Shown in pieces: positions 7,774 to 15,518 of a stretch of 52,451 bases of DNA (position 1 is its first letter; each line of letters starts with the position of its first letter). The position numbers were made by a program, and so were the translations under genes. This stretch comes from Fibrobacter sp. GTDB taxonomy: Bacteria; Fibrobacterota; Fibrobacteria; Fibrobacterales; Fibrobacteraceae. The notes under the pieces are model-generated. The model did not search any database, was not told the DNA's origin, and saw nothing but the letters and a program-made list of their open reading frames with translations. The stretch spans positions 1 to 52,451 of the forward strand of contig JAGCGO010000021.1 in NCBI GenBank assembly GCA_017649565.1. The letters are read 5' to 3'.

Positions 7774-8715
7774 ATGTACTACGAAACAATTAAAGTTCTC
7801 GACTGCACCATCCGCGACGGCGGCCTCGTCAACAAGCACGACTTCTCCCTGGAATTCGTCCGTCGCCTCTATACACTCCTTTCCGCAGCCGGCATCGACT
7901 ACATGGAAATGGGCTACAAGAACTCCCCCGAACTCTTCGACCCCAAGGAATACGGCCCCTGGAAATTCTGCGACGACGACCTGCTCTGGAAAGTGAAGGA
8001 CGGCATCGAATCCAAGATGAAGATGGCCGTGATGGCCGACGTGGGCCGCGTGAACATGGACGCCGTGAAGCCCGCTGCCGAAAGCCCCTACCAGATGTTC
8101 CGCGTAGCCAGCTACGTGAAGAATATCGACAAGGGTATCAGCATGGTGAACGCCTTCCACGACATGGGCTACGAAACGACGCTCAACATCATGGCCGTGA
8201 GCCGTGACCGCGGTCCGGAACTCGACGAAGCGCTACACCAGGTGCAGGAAGAATGCAAGGCTGACGTGCTCTACCTCGTCGACAGCTTCGGCGCCTTCTA
8301 CCAGGAAGACATCGACAAGGAACTCGCCCGCTACAAGGGTATCGTGAAGAACAAGAAGTTCGGCTTCCACGGCCATAACAACCAGCAGCTCGCCTTCAGC
8401 AATACCATCCAGGCCATCATCAACCACGTGGACTACCTCGACGGTTCCGTGTCGGGCATGGGCCGCGGCGCGGGCAACTGCACCACCGAACTCTTGCTCA
8501 GCTTCCTCAAGAACCCGAAGTACGATCTGCGCCCCGTTCTCGACGCCATCCAGGAACTGTTCCTCCCGCTGCACAGCAAGTACGAGTGGGGCTACATCAT
8601 TCCGCAGATGATCACGGGCATGCTCAACCGTCACCCGCAGGACGCTATCGCCGTTCGCAAGACGGAAGACAAGGACAAGTACCGTAAATTCTACGAAAGG
8701 ATGATTAACGATTAA
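7774..8715 (+). CDS. DRE-TIM metallolyase family protein (4-hydroxy-2-oxovalerate aldolase-like)
   Basis: Cytoplasmic TIM-barrel enzyme of the HMG-CoA lyase / homocitrate synthase / 4-hydroxy-2-oxovalerate aldolase superfamily; 313 residues. LDCTIRDGG at residues 9-17 is the DRE-TIM active-site and metal motif in its RDGG form. GFHGHNNQQLA (about 194-204) carries the two metal-binding histidines, and DGSVSGMGRGAGN (about 225-237) is the conserved loop of the aldolase branch. There is no second LeuA-type regulatory domain, which argues against isopropylmalate synthase. No dehydrogenase partner (as in meta-cleavage pathways) is adjacent, so the substrate is open. The start codon has no ribosome site and directly follows a CTCGTCT repeat; the start is still the only sensible one because the motif begins at residue 9. 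Confidence 0.8.
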   Translation: MYYETIKVLDCTIRDGGLVNKHDFSLEFVRRLYTLLSAAGIDYMEMGYKNSPELFDPKEYGPWKFCDDDLLWKVKDGIESKMKMAVMADVGRVNMDAVKPAAESPYQMFRVASYVKNIDKGISMVNAFHDMGYETTLNIMAVSRDRGPELDEALHQVQEECKADVLYLVDSFGAFYQEDIDKELARYKGIVKNKKFGFHGHNNQQLAFSNTIQAIINHVDYLDGSVSGMGRGAGNCTTELLLSFLKNPKYDLRPVLDAIQELFLPLHSKYEWGYIIPQMITGMLNRHPQDAIAVRKTEDKDKYRKFYERMIND

Positions 8716-8759
8716 TCGCTAAAAATCCCTTTCTACAACAAAAACAACGATTAATGTTT

Positions 8760-8788
8760 ATCCCCTGTAAAAACAGGGGATTTTTTTG
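8760..8788 (+). terminator. Rho-independent terminator of the aldolase gene
   Basis: ATCCCCTGT (8760-8768) and ACAGGGGAT (8773-8781) around AAAA, then seven T residues. It lies before the true start of the next gene; the frame open from 8754 would run through it. Confidence 0.88.
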
Positions 8789-8822
8789 GCTTTTTCGGCT
8801 TTTTGGAGTTATTTTTCTAACT

Positions 8823-10850
8823 ATGAAAGGTCTTTACTGTACGATGTTTGGAGTTGTCATGGCTACGCTCGGATATGCGCGGCCAGCAATGCCATTTGCC
8901 GACTGTGCGACCCAATCCAACGGAACATGCGTCACGGTGCAGCAGTATGGCGACGAACGATACAACTATACCCTTACCATCGACGGCTACCTGGTCGTAA
9001 AGGACGCCCAGGGCGATTACGTGTACGCCGACTCAAACGCAAACGCATCCGGTATCATAGCCCGCAACGCCGACAAGAGATCCGATGCGGACAAGGCCTT
9101 CCTGAAAAAACTGAACCAGCGGGACATCCTCGACAAATACCAGAAATCAAACGTAGACCGTTATCCGGAACTGCGGGGACTCCTCGCCAATTACAATCAT
9201 TCCGCAAGCGGAGAACGCAACGCTCTGCTCCGTCCCAAGCCGCAGACATTCACCAAGGGCGAGCTCCGTTTCCCCGTCTTCTTGGTATCGACATCGGACC
9301 GCAACTTCGGCGACACCATCTGGTACGAACGATCGCTGAACGAAGTTGGGTTCTCCGAGGATGGGCATTACGGCAGCGTCCACGACTACTTCGTCGCAAA
9401 CTCTGACAGTCTGTTCAAACCCACCTTCGACGTATTCTCGGTAAAGATTGACCTCAAGTCAACTATGGCCGGCGACGACGAAGGGGACGGAGAAGGACTC
9501 TTTATCAAGGCGGTCATCGACTCGGTGGTAAAGCGCATGGGCGACCTTTCCGTATACGACAGCGACGGCGACAAGACTATCGACGGTTTCGGCGTGATTC
9601 TCGCCGGGACCGAACAGGGATCCGGGCTCTGGGGCCACATGTACTACTACACGGCCTACACGAATCCCGAAATGTACGGCGGATACACAGGCGGCTGGTG
9701 GAACAGCCGCAATCACAACAACACCAACAACAGCTGGGGAAACAACTACAACGGCTTCAAATTCGACCGTTTCCTGCTCATCGCCGAGATGTCCGATCCC
9801 ATATCCTACATTAAGTCTGGACACAACGGCATCGGCGTATTCATCCATGAATTCAGCCACATTCTCGGACTGCCCGATTTTTACACCATGGACGATTCCT
9901 ACATCGAACCCCTGGCCCCATACGAAATCATGTCTCAGGGGATGTACAACGGCATTACCAGAAGCTATCAGATGGGACGCTGCCCCGCCAAGTACAGCGC
10001 ATTCGAGCGCGAATCGATGGGATGGATGACGATACCCGACCTGAATTCCTCTGTCGAGCTCTATTCACTGGACATCATCGACAAGAACAAGGCCTACAGC
10101 GTCACCAACCCGAAAAACAAGGACGACTACTACGTCATCGAGTACCGTCCAAGAGTCGGGTGGGACCAGGCAGTCACCGACACGGTCGACATGGGCATCC
10201 TCATCTGGCACGTCGACTACGACAAGCAGGCCTGGGAATATTACCCGAACCGCAGCGCCGATGTACAGCGCTATGTCATCACCGCAGCGCTTAATTTGTC
10301 CAAAAACAAAACGTTCAGCAATTTCAAATATGGCGATGTCGGCATATACGACGCCATCAAGGATGGCGAAGACAAGGTTTGCTTCGCGACAAAGCCGGGC
10401 ATCGCGGTAACATGTCCAGCACCGGAACCGCCATCCAGTTCCAGCGTAGTATCGAGCGCCGCCAAGGCCGTACCTTCTTCGTCGGCAGCATACCCAACCA
10501 CAGTTTCATCTTCAAGTGCGAAACACATCCACTTCCTAAATTCCTCTGCAAGTTTCTCCGCAAGCTCATCTCAAACGGCAGCGACAGACAGCAGCCTTTT
10601 CGTGCAATCCGGAGACATTTCTCCGCGGGCCAGCATATCCGTCATCGGCCAGGAACTTGTCATCCAGACATCCGCTCAAGGGATCAAGCACGTACGCATC
10701 ATCGACGCGCTTGGCAGCGTGGTCGCGAAGTACGACTTCGACACGGAAAAAATGCAAATTCCCATCGCCCGGACAATGCGCCACGGGGCCTATTTTGTGC
10801 AGGTCTACACCCGGCACAAAACACTCGCCACTACGCGAATATCCTACTAA
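8823..10850 (+). CDS. Secreted M6-family metalloprotease with Ser-rich linker and C-terminal sorting-type domain
   Basis: Extracellular zinc protease of the immune-inhibitor-A type, 675 residues. A signal peptide (about 1-19, ending GYA) is followed by a propeptide-like region. The catalytic motif HEFSHILGLPDF is complete: HExxH at 342-346 and the third ligand Asp at 352, with the downstream APYEIMSQG Met-turn. After the catalytic domain come a linker of Ser runs (about 525-595) and a C-terminal beta domain ending in HGAYFVQVYTRH..., like those on the nearby hydrolases. ATG 8823 is chosen because the earlier in-frame ATG at 8754 lies before the terminator hairpin of the upstream gene. Possible roles are processing of surface proteins or degradation of plant or host protein; neither is shown by the sequence. 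Confidence 0.88.
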   Translation: MKGLYCTMFGVVMATLGYARPAMPFADCATQSNGTCVTVQQYGDERYNYTLTIDGYLVVKDAQGDYVYADSNANASGIIARNADKRSDADKAFLKKLNQRDILDKYQKSNVDRYPELRGLLANYNHSASGERNALLRPKPQTFTKGELRFPVFLVSTSDRNFGDTIWYERSLNEVGFSEDGHYGSVHDYFVANSDSLFKPTFDVFSVKIDLKSTMAGDDEGDGEGLFIKAVIDSVVKRMGDLSVYDSDGDKTIDGFGVILAGTEQGSGLWGHMYYYTAYTNPEMYGGYTGGWWNSRNHNNTNNSWGNNYNGFKFDRFLLIAEMSDPISYIKSGHNGIGVFIHEFSHILGLPDFYTMDDSYIEPLAPYEIMSQGMYNGITRSYQMGRCPAKYSAFERESMGWMTIPDLNSSVELYSLDIIDKNKAYSVTNPKNKDDYYVIEYRPRVGWDQAVTDTVDMGILIWHVDYDKQAWEYYPNRSADVQRYVITAALNLSKNKTFSNFKYGDVGIYDAIKDGEDKVCFATKPGIAVTCPAPEPPSSSSVVSSAAKAVPSSSAAYPTTVSSSSAKHIHFLNSSASFSASSSQTAATDSSLFVQSGDISPRASISVIGQELVIQTSAQGIKHVRIIDALGSVVAKYDFDTEKMQIPIARTMRHGAYFVQVYTRHKTLATTRISY

Positions 10851-10899
10851 AACGCAAAAAAACACATTTTTTTGAAGAATTCTGTCATCTTTACAGCGG

Positions 10900-10925
10900 G
10901 GCGTCAAATTTCTAAATTTGGCGCC
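10900..10925. promoter_or_regulatory. Inverted repeat in the malic enzyme promoter region
   Basis: GCGTCAAATTT (10901-10911) and AAATTTGGCGC (10914-10924) pair with one mismatch, and G10900 pairs with C10925. It lies directly before TAATAATATAAGGAG, which holds a -10-like TAATAT and the ribosome site. It could be an operator, or the terminator of the M6 gene, but there is no T-run. Confidence 0.45.
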
Positions 10926-10947
10926 GTAATAATATAAGGAGAGAAGG

Positions 10948-13272
10948 ATGAGCAAGGATTTGAAAGAAAAGGCGCTCGAATACCACGCCATGGGCAAGCC
11001 CGGCAAGATCGAAATCGTGCCGACCAAGCCGCACAGCACCCAGACCGACCTGGGGCTCGCTTACACTCCGGGCGTGGCCGCCCCCTGCCTCGAAATTGAA
11101 CGCGACAACAACCTCGCCTACGAATACACGGGCAAGGGAAACCTGGTCGCGGTGATTTCTAACGGCACAGCGGTGCTCGGCCTTGGCGACATCGGCGCGC
11201 TCGCCGGTAAGCCGGTGATGGAAGGCAAGGCGCTCCTGTTCAAGATTTACGCTGGTATCGATGTTTTCGATATCGAAATCAACGAGAAGGACCCCAAGAA
11301 GTTCATCGAGATCGTGAAGGGTATTGCCCCGACGTTCGGCGGCATCAACCTCGAAGACATCAAGGCTCCGGAATGCTTTGAAATCGAAGACACCCTGAAG
11401 GCCGAACTCGACATCCCCGTGATGCACGACGACCAGCACGGTACGGCAATCATTTCTTCTGCCGGCCTTTTGAACGCCATCGAAGTCGCGGGCAAGAGCA
11501 TCCGCAACGTGAAGATGGTGGTGAACGGTGCGGGTGCAGCCGCTTGCGCCTGCACGCGACTCTACTTGTCGCTCGGTCTCAAGAAGGAAAACTTGGTGAT
11601 GTGCGACAGCAAGGGCGTTATCCGCAAGGATCGCAAGGGATTGACCGCCGCGAAGGCCTTCTTTGCGACCGACCGCACCGACATCGAGACGCTTGAAGAC
11701 GCCATGAAGGACGCCGACGTGTTCGTGGGACTTTCGAAGGGCAACATCCTCACCCGCGACATGGTCCGCAGCATGGCCGACCAGCCGATCGTCTTTGCGC
11801 TTGCAAACCCGACTCCCGAAATCAGCTACGAAGAGGCCATGGCGAGCCGCGGCGACCTCATCTTCGCGACGGGCCGCAGCGACTACCCGAACCAGGTGAA
11901 CAACGTCATCGGCTTCCCCTACATTTTCCGTGGCGCCCTCGACGTGCGCGCGACCTGCATCAATGAACACATGAAGCATGCCGCCGTCCGCGCCATCGCG
12001 ACGCTCGCCCACAAGCCGGTGCCCGACGTGGTGAACATCGCCTACAATGCGCAGCGCTTCACCTTCGGCAAGGAATACCTGATTCCGAAGCCCTTGGACC
12101 CGCGCCTGCTCACGGAAGTCTCTATCGCCGTCGCTAAGGCCGCTATCGAAAGCGGAGTGGCCCGCAAGCCGATTACCGACTGGGACGCCTATTACGACAA
12201 GCTCCGCGACATGATGGGCTACGACAACAAGCTCATCCGCCAGTTCAGCGATACCGCCCGCAGCAACCCGAAGCGTGTGGTGTTCGCCGAAGGCTCCAAC
12301 CTGAACATGCTCAAGGCTGCCGTGCAGGCGAAGGCCGAAGGCGTGGCGCACCCGATTCTGCTCGGCAACCCCGAACGTATCCAGATGATGGCGCACAAGG
12401 AACAGCTCGACCTCACGGGCATCAAGGTCGTGAACCCGCGCTCCCCCGAGGAATTCGAACGCCGCCGCAAGTACGCCGAAATCTATGCCGAAGAGAACGG
12501 CCGCAACGGCGTGACCTTCGAAGAAGCCCGCGACGACATGTTCGAACCGAACCACTTCGGCATGATGATGGTGAAGGTGGGCGACGCCGACGCGTTCATT
12601 ACCGGTGGCTATTCCAAGTACTCCGAGACCATCGAACTCGCGAAGGAAATCATCGGCATCCGTCCGGAATACAAGCACTTCGGAGCCATGCATATCCTGA
12701 GCACCCGCAAGGGAACGTTCTTCTTGGCCGACACGCTCGTGAACCGCGACCCCGATGCCGAAACGCTCGTGGACATTGCGAAGCTCACGCACGACGCCGT
12801 CCGCTTCTTCGCGCACGAACCGGTGATGGCGATGCTCAGCTACGCGAACTTCGGTAGCGACAAGGAAGCCGCCCGCGGCACGGCCAACAAGGCCCGCGAC
12901 GCCGTGAAGATGATTCACGAACAGTTCCCGGACTACGTGCTCGATGGCGAAATGCAGGTGAACGTGGCGCTCGACAAGGAACTGCGTGACACGAAGTATC
13001 CTTTCAACAAGCTCAAGGGCCAGACGGTCAATACGCTTATCTTCCCGTGTCTCTCTTCTGCAAACACCACTTGCAAGATGCTCCTCGAGATGGGCGTGGG
13101 CGAATCCATCGGTCCCGTGCAGATGGGCCTGAACAAGCCGGTGCATGTCACCGACTCCGACGCCTCCGTGCACGACATCTTCAACCTGACCGTTGCCGCC
13201 GTCATCGACGCGATCGTGCAGGAGAAGAAGGACGAAGAGATGACTCGCAAGAAATACGACAAGATGTGGTAA
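10948..13272 (+). CDS. maeB: NADP-dependent malic enzyme with C-terminal phosphotransacetylase-like domain
   Basis: Oxidative decarboxylation of malate to pyruvate with NADP reduction, cytoplasmic. The 774-residue length and two-domain layout match MaeB: malic enzyme N-domain (about 1-160), NAD(P)-binding domain (about 160-420, with [16 protein letters not shown] as the dinucleotide loop) and a phosphotransacetylase-like domain (about 430-760, starting RVVFAEGSN) that is regulatory, not catalytic, in characterised relatives. [16 protein letters not shown] and [10 protein letters not shown] are malic enzyme signatures with the catalytic and metal residues. AAGGAGAGAAGG (10936-10947) gives a strong ribosome site. 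In a succinate-forming fermenter it would supply NADPH or link C4 acids to pyruvate; that is inference. A dyad just upstream may control it. Confidence 0.95.
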   Translation: MSKDLKEKALEYHAMGKPGKIEIVPTKPHSTQTDLGLAYTPGVAAPCLEIERDNNLAYEYTGKGNLVAVISNGTAVLGLGDIGALAGKPVMEGKALLFKIYAGIDVFDIEINEKDPKKFIEIVKGIAPTFGGINLEDIKAPECFEIEDTLKAELDIPVMHDDQHGTAIISSAGLLNAIEVAGKSIRNVKMVVNGAGAAACACTRLYLSLGLKKENLVMCDSKGVIRKDRKGLTAAKAFFATDRTDIETLEDAMKDADVFVGLSKGNILTRDMVRSMADQPIVFALANPTPEISYEEAMASRGDLIFATGRSDYPNQVNNVIGFPYIFRGALDVRATCINEHMKHAAVRAIATLAHKPVPDVVNIAYNAQRFTFGKEYLIPKPLDPRLLTEVSIAVAKAAIESGVARKPITDWDAYYDKLRDMMGYDNKLIRQFSDTARSNPKRVVFAEGSNLNMLKAAVQAKAEGVAHPILLGNPERIQMMAHKEQLDLTGIKVVNPRSPEEFERRRKYAEIYAEENGRNGVTFEEARDDMFEPNHFGMMMVKVGDADAFITGGYSKYSETIELAKEIIGIRPEYKHFGAMHILSTRKGTFFLADTLVNRDPDAETLVDIAKLTHDAVRFFAHEPVMAMLSYANFGSDKEAARGTANKARDAVKMIHEQFPDYVLDGEMQVNVALDKELRDTKYPFNKLKGQTVNTLIFPCLSSANTTCKMLLEMGVGESIGPVQMGLNKPVHVTDSDASVHDIFNLTVAAVIDAIVQEKKDEEMTRKKYDKMW

Positions 13273-13275
13273 GGT

Positions 13276-13324
13276 CAGACGAAAGAACGCCGCAAGCGGC
13301 TACAGACGAAAGACGAAAGAAAGA
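13276..13324. repeat. Dispersed CGTCT-flanked repeat, copy 2
   Basis: On the plus strand AGACGAAAGAACGC, then a GCCGC-AA-GCGGC dyad, then TACAGACGAAAGACGAAAG. Read on the minus strand it matches the copy at 40057-40099 as TCGTCTGTAGC ... GCGTTCT.TCGTCT with a different centre. It lies directly behind maeB. Confidence 0.6.
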
Positions 13325-13328
13325 GCCG

Positions 13329-13362
13329 GGTAAAATTTTATAGATTTTACCTTGTTTTTATT
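13329..13362 (+). terminator. Terminator behind maeB
   Basis: GGTAAAAT (13329-13336) and ATTTTACC (13344-13351) around a 7-base loop, then TTGTTTTTATTTTG. Confidence 0.7.
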
Positions 13363-13383
13363 TTGTTAAGAACAGGAGAAGAG

Positions 13384-15177
13384 ATGAGAAAGCTACTTGC
13401 GTCAGTTTTACTTTTATCTTTTGGGGCATTTGCAAACGAAGCCATCATTGTCTCGAAAGAAGCCGATTTTAGCAGCAATTTTACGCCATCTATGTCAGCG
13501 ACGGAAAGCAACTACCTGACACTGGAAAGCAATGTGTACCAGTTGTACGAAGCTGCCGGAACAATCCTTCTGTCGGGATACCTCTATGTTCCCCAGGGCG
13601 CCGAGGTGGTCATCGACCTTAACGGCGTTTCGATCGGCCGCCAGTTGAATGGGTCAATCAAGAACGGCACGATTTTCGTAGTCGAAGGAAAGCTTACCAT
13701 CCAGGATAACAGCGAAAAAGCTACTGGCTGTATTTTGGGCGGGAAAGAAAGCGCCCCCCTCGGAGCATCGGCAGTCCTTGTCAAGAAGGGCGGATCGCTT
13801 ACGCTAGCTGGCGGTACGCTTCAGGGAAACGATGAAGACAAGTCCCCTGCGGCGCTCAACGTGTACGGCTCCTTTGAAATGCGTGGCGGGACAGTCACGG
13901 GAGACTCTTATGGTGTGAGGGCCGATTCCGGCTCGACGGTAACCGTGTCCGGCGGCGCTATTCAAGGGAATAAAACAAATGGGTTGTTCGCAGATAAAGG
14001 TTCCAATGTGAGCATTTCCGGCGGTGAGTTCTCCGGAAACATTTATTTTGTGAACGCATTTGAAGACATCAATATTTCCGGCAATCCAAAATTTATTGAT
14101 AACAGCACCCTGGTTTTAAACGACGACAAGAAAATCAATGTTGTCGGCGCACTGCATGATGACGCAGTCATTAACATATTCTCAGCAAACCCTTTGACGG
14201 ATGATCAGCCCAAGAAGGCCATTTCTGGCCGCTCGCAATATATTGTGGGAGGTCTCGATACTATCGGAATTATAAAATACAACGACCTTAACGAGGGAGA
14301 AACCTACCAACTGTACGCTTACGACAAGACGCTGATGATCAAGAAGGAGTATCCGGCGATCAGGTTTGCCAAGAAGGAAGGAAAGAGCATCGTCATCGTT
14401 GACGGCGACTATTATGGCAAAGTCAACAGCGTCGCCGCACAATCGGTGGACTCGGCCATTCTCGAAAGGAAGTTCACCGTCACGGGCGACGGAGCCTATT
14501 CTACGATTCAGCTTCCGTTCGATGTCGAGGTGGACAGCTTGATCGGTGTCAAGAACGTCTATAATTTCGCGGGCATCGAGGAAACCGATGGCAAGTTCAA
14601 GGTGATTCTGAAAAACGTAAAAGAAGAACCCAAGTGCGGCAAGAGGGCCTGCATCAAGGCCTACAAGTCGTATATCCTGGAAATGGGATCGACCGAATTG
14701 AAGTTCCGCGGAAGTGTTCAGATCGAAAAAACGCCTCAGGCGTATTATGTGACAGACACCATTGGCGACTGGGTCATTACGGCCCCGGATAGGTATTACG
14801 AGTGGTCGAGCGATGATTACGCCGTTGGAGCCTATGGCTTTAATGCCAGGACATCGGACGAGATTTCGTCGGTAGGGAAATTCGTGAAGCTCGGTGCCGG
14901 AGCCTGGATGCCTCCGTTCCGTGCGAGCATCTTCAACTTGAAGGCGATGCAGCAGCCTGGCGGAATCACAAAGCCGGTGCCGGTCCTTCCTGAAAGCCTC
15001 GATGTGGTTATCGTAAGCAGCATCGGCGGCAACGAAGAGACGACCACTATCGGCCGCATCGACACGCGCACGGGAACGTTCTCGATGGAGCGCGACTTCG
15101 ACATCAAGGGCCGCAAGCTGAATGGCGCGCCCAAGGCCCGTGGCGCCTACTATGGCAAGAAAGTCTTGAAGAAATAA
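13384..15177 (+). CDS. Secreted protein with right-handed beta-helix-like repeats
   Basis: Function unknown; 597 residues. A clear signal peptide (MRKLLASVLLLSFGAFA) indicates export. Residues about 75-240 contain short repeats with the pattern GG(T/E)(V/L/F).GN or SGG...GN: for example LAGGTLQGN, MRGGTVTGD, VSGGAIQGN and ISGGEFSGN, typical of parallel beta-helix surface proteins (polymorphic or autotransporter-like passengers). The remainder has no family I recognise. The end, GRKLNGAPKARGAYYGKKVLKK in two parts (GRKLNGAPKARG, AYYGKKVLKK), resembles the tail of sorting-type domains but is shorter. AGGAGAAGAG before ATG 13384 sets the start; an upstream in-frame start at 13363 would overlap the ribosome site. 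The next gene, a 46-residue peptide, starts 11 bases after the stop and is probably co-transcribed. Confidence 0.75.
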   Translation: MRKLLASVLLLSFGAFANEAIIVSKEADFSSNFTPSMSATESNYLTLESNVYQLYEAAGTILLSGYLYVPQGAEVVIDLNGVSIGRQLNGSIKNGTIFVVEGKLTIQDNSEKATGCILGGKESAPLGASAVLVKKGGSLTLAGGTLQGNDEDKSPAALNVYGSFEMRGGTVTGDSYGVRADSGSTVTVSGGAIQGNKTNGLFADKGSNVSISGGEFSGNIYFVNAFEDINISGNPKFIDNSTLVLNDDKKINVVGALHDDAVINIFSANPLTDDQPKKAISGRSQYIVGGLDTIGIIKYNDLNEGETYQLYAYDKTLMIKKEYPAIRFAKKEGKSIVIVDGDYYGKVNSVAAQSVDSAILERKFTVTGDGAYSTIQLPFDVEVDSLIGVKNVYNFAGIEETDGKFKVILKNVKEEPKCGKRACIKAYKSYILEMGSTELKFRGSVQIEKTPQAYYVTDTIGDWVITAPDRYYEWSSDDYAVGAYGFNARTSDEISSVGKFVKLGAGAWMPPFRASIFNLKAMQQPGGITKPVPVLPESLDVVIVSSIGGNEETTTIGRIDTRTGTFSMERDFDIKGRKLNGAPKARGAYYGKKVLKK

Positions 15178-15188
15178 GGGAGAAAACC

Positions 15189-15329
15189 ATGAAGAACGAA
15201 CAGAAGAAAAACTACAGCAAGCCCGTCATGAAGGCCGTCAAGCTCAAGCACCGCGCAAACCTGTTGCAAGACAGCATTTACCGCGATCAGGTTTCGATGG
15301 TGGATTCCTCGAATTTCGACAACGTATAA
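15189..15329 (+). CDS. Small cationic peptide (46 residues) in operon with the beta-helix protein
   Basis: Short frame starting MKNEQKKNYSKPVMKAVKL and ending with SSNFDNV. It has a ribosome site (AAGGGAG, overlapping the end of the upstream gene) and sits between the upstream stop and a strong terminator, which makes it a convincing gene despite its size. The N-terminal part, K..YSKP.MK.VKL, followed by a short variable tail, recalls the short orphan peptides of Bacteroidetes-type genomes whose pattern is KYxKPxxKVxxL and which are sometimes natural-product-precursor-like. No modifying enzyme is next to it. No Cys, no signal peptide, no membrane segment. Function unknown. Confidence 0.65.
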   Translation: MKNEQKKNYSKPVMKAVKLKHRANLLQDSIYRDQVSMVDSSNFDNV

Positions 15330-15352
15330 AGAGGCTGAAAAAATTTGCAAGG

Positions 15353-15380
15353 AAAGGCTCGCGGTGGCGGGCCTTTTTTC
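15353..15380 (+). terminator. Terminator of the beta-helix/peptide operon
   Basis: AAAGGCTCGC (15353-15362) pairs with GCGGGCCTTT (15367-15376), allowing one G-U pair, around GGTG, followed by a T-run. Confidence 0.85.
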
Positions 15381-15407
15381 GTATAAAGTACAAGGTGTAC
15401 TATATAC
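15381..15407 (+). promoter_or_regulatory. Upstream inverted repeat of TIGR02147 module 1
   Basis: GTATAAAGTAC and GTACTATATAC (10 of 11 complementary) around AAGGT. The centre, TACAAGGTGTA (15389-15399), matches TACAGGGTGTA at 39075-39085 upstream of the other TIGR02147 gene, in the same orientation and at almost the same distance (83 versus 80 bases between core and TTGACT). Confidence 0.6.
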
Positions 15408-15467
15408 AATTAAAACACGTTTTAACAACAATAAAAATTGCTTAAATTTCAATAAAAAGTTAAAAAA

Positions 15468-15511
15468 TGTACTGTAAAGCTATTGACTTTTGATTTTAGG
15501 CAGAGTATATT
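15468..15511 (+). promoter_or_regulatory. Promoter of TIGR02147 module 1
   Basis: TTGACT (15483-15488), 17-base spacer, TATATT (15506-15511). The preceding TGTACTGTAAAGCTA is shared with the second module: 17 of 21 positions of TGTA..GTAAA..TATTGACT agree (compare 38989-39009, minus). Transcription would begin about 15518, at or one base before the ATG, so the mRNA may be leaderless. Confidence 0.7.
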
Positions 15512-15518
15512 TTCGAAC

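Noticed and set aside
10912..13173. 753-codon open frame on the minus strand opposite maeB
   Set aside because: maeB on the plus strand matches a known family along its whole length. Strong G/C-ending codon bias leaves the antisense frame open, and its translation (His/Val/Glu-rich) has no family pattern.
13384..15177. Pectate lyase or other polysaccharide lyase
   Set aside because: The repeats suggest a beta-helix fold, but no lyase active-site motif could be found, so only the fold is stated.
15189..15329. RiPP precursor peptide
   Set aside because: The N-terminal pattern is suggestive, but there is no modifying enzyme, peptidase or transporter beside it, so it is left as a peptide of unknown role.
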